From Hyphomicrobium sp. (GTDB lineage: Bacteria > Pseudomonadota > Alphaproteobacteria > Rhizobiales > Hyphomicrobiaceae), in the NCBI GenBank assembly GCA_025927515.1, contig JAICLG010000184.1:1-6275 (forward strand): a stretch of 6,275 nucleotides of DNA, read 5' to 3'. Positions 5,980-6,275 of this stretch are shown here, piece by piece; positions within the stretch are counted from its first letter, which is position 1, and each line of letters starts with the position of its first letter. A program made the position numbers and the translations under genes. The notes below the pieces were generated by a model. It made no database searches and was not told the DNA's origin. It worked only from the letters and a program-made list of their open reading frames with translations.

Positions 5980-6275
5980 ATGAAACAGGAATTCATCTAT
6001 CACCAATTGGCGCGCCGCGAGACTCGCCCCCGCCAAGCTCGCACGCATACGGCTGCGACCACCGTCGCGCTGAAGGAATACGTCGCGTACATCGCTACGC
6101 TTTCGATTGCAGTGGTGATTGCAATTATTACGTTCGCCTATGCCGCCAACATAACAGTTCGCTGGCTCGACGCGGTCGTTAAGCCAGGCTTTCTGGCTCA
6201 GTCGCAGAGCGTTGCGACGCAGCCCGACAAGCTCGCGATGCTTCCGGCCGCGGTGCAGTTTAAGAAGGCAAATTA
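5980..6275 (+). CDS. Small single-pass membrane protein, function unknown (runs to window edge)
   Basis: Ninety-eight complete codons are visible, and the window then ends in TA, so the next codon is either Tyr or a stop. The N-terminal 32 residues are rich in Arg (12, 13, 16, 18, 21). They are followed by a hydrophobic helix at about 34-56 (YIATLSIAVVIAIITFAY) and a short tail of about 40 residues. Positive charges before the helix predict a cytoplasmic N-terminus. No family is recognised. ATG 5980 is preferred over the in-frame ATG at 5929 because 5929 would lie at or before the predicted transcription start of the EcfG-type promoter and would add an Arg/Pro-rich segment. The ribosome binding site is weak (ACGGG, eight bases upstream). 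Stress-controlled expression is inferred from that promoter. Confidence 0.65.
   Translation, partial: MKQEFIYHQLARRETRPRQARTHTAATTVALKEYVAYIATLSIAVVIAIITFAYAANITVRWLDAVVKPGFLAQSQSVATQPDKLAMLPAAVQFKKAN

Overview
The window looks like ordinary chromosomal DNA from an alphaproteobacterium, probably of the Hyphomicrobiales (Rhizobiales). The signs are high G+C in third codon positions, an alphaproteobacterial-type DinB-family protein, a GYF_2 protein with a long Pro/Ala-rich linker, and a sequence matching the EcfG general-stress promoter consensus. The order-level placement is inference; no rRNA or other phylogenetic marker is present.

Layout. Positions 1-66 hold the 3' end of an unidentified plus-strand gene. 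Positions 67-796 are mostly gene-poor. They contain one perfect DnaA box and one doubtful small ORF (435-632) that has a good ribosome binding site but weak coding signal. Two minus-strand genes follow: a DinB-family four-helix protein (797-1303) and, upstream of it in transcription, nucleoside diphosphate kinase ndk (1379-1801). A strong hairpin separates them. A 240-base divergent intergenic region (1802-2041) carries a convincing promoter for ndk and a TATAAT element, flanked by an inverted repeat, for the rightward genes.

The rightward genes form a probable operon: a membrane-anchored GYF_2-domain protein with an uncharacterised C-terminal domain (2042-3511), a four-helix DUF3147-type membrane protein (3516-3866), and a YheS-type ABC-F ATPase acting on ribosomes (3906-5807). 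Past the ATPase is a weak hairpin, then a GGAAC-N17-CGTT promoter. It lies in front of a small single-pass membrane protein that runs off the right edge (5980-6275).

How the genes relate: ndk (nucleotide balance) and yheS (translation) are housekeeping functions. The GYF_2 protein and the DUF3147 protein are envelope proteins of unknown role. The last gene is probably induced in the general stress response. No mobile element, CRISPR array, tRNA or rRNA was seen. The least explained items are the C-terminal domain of the GYF_2 protein and the stress-promoter-linked small membrane protein.
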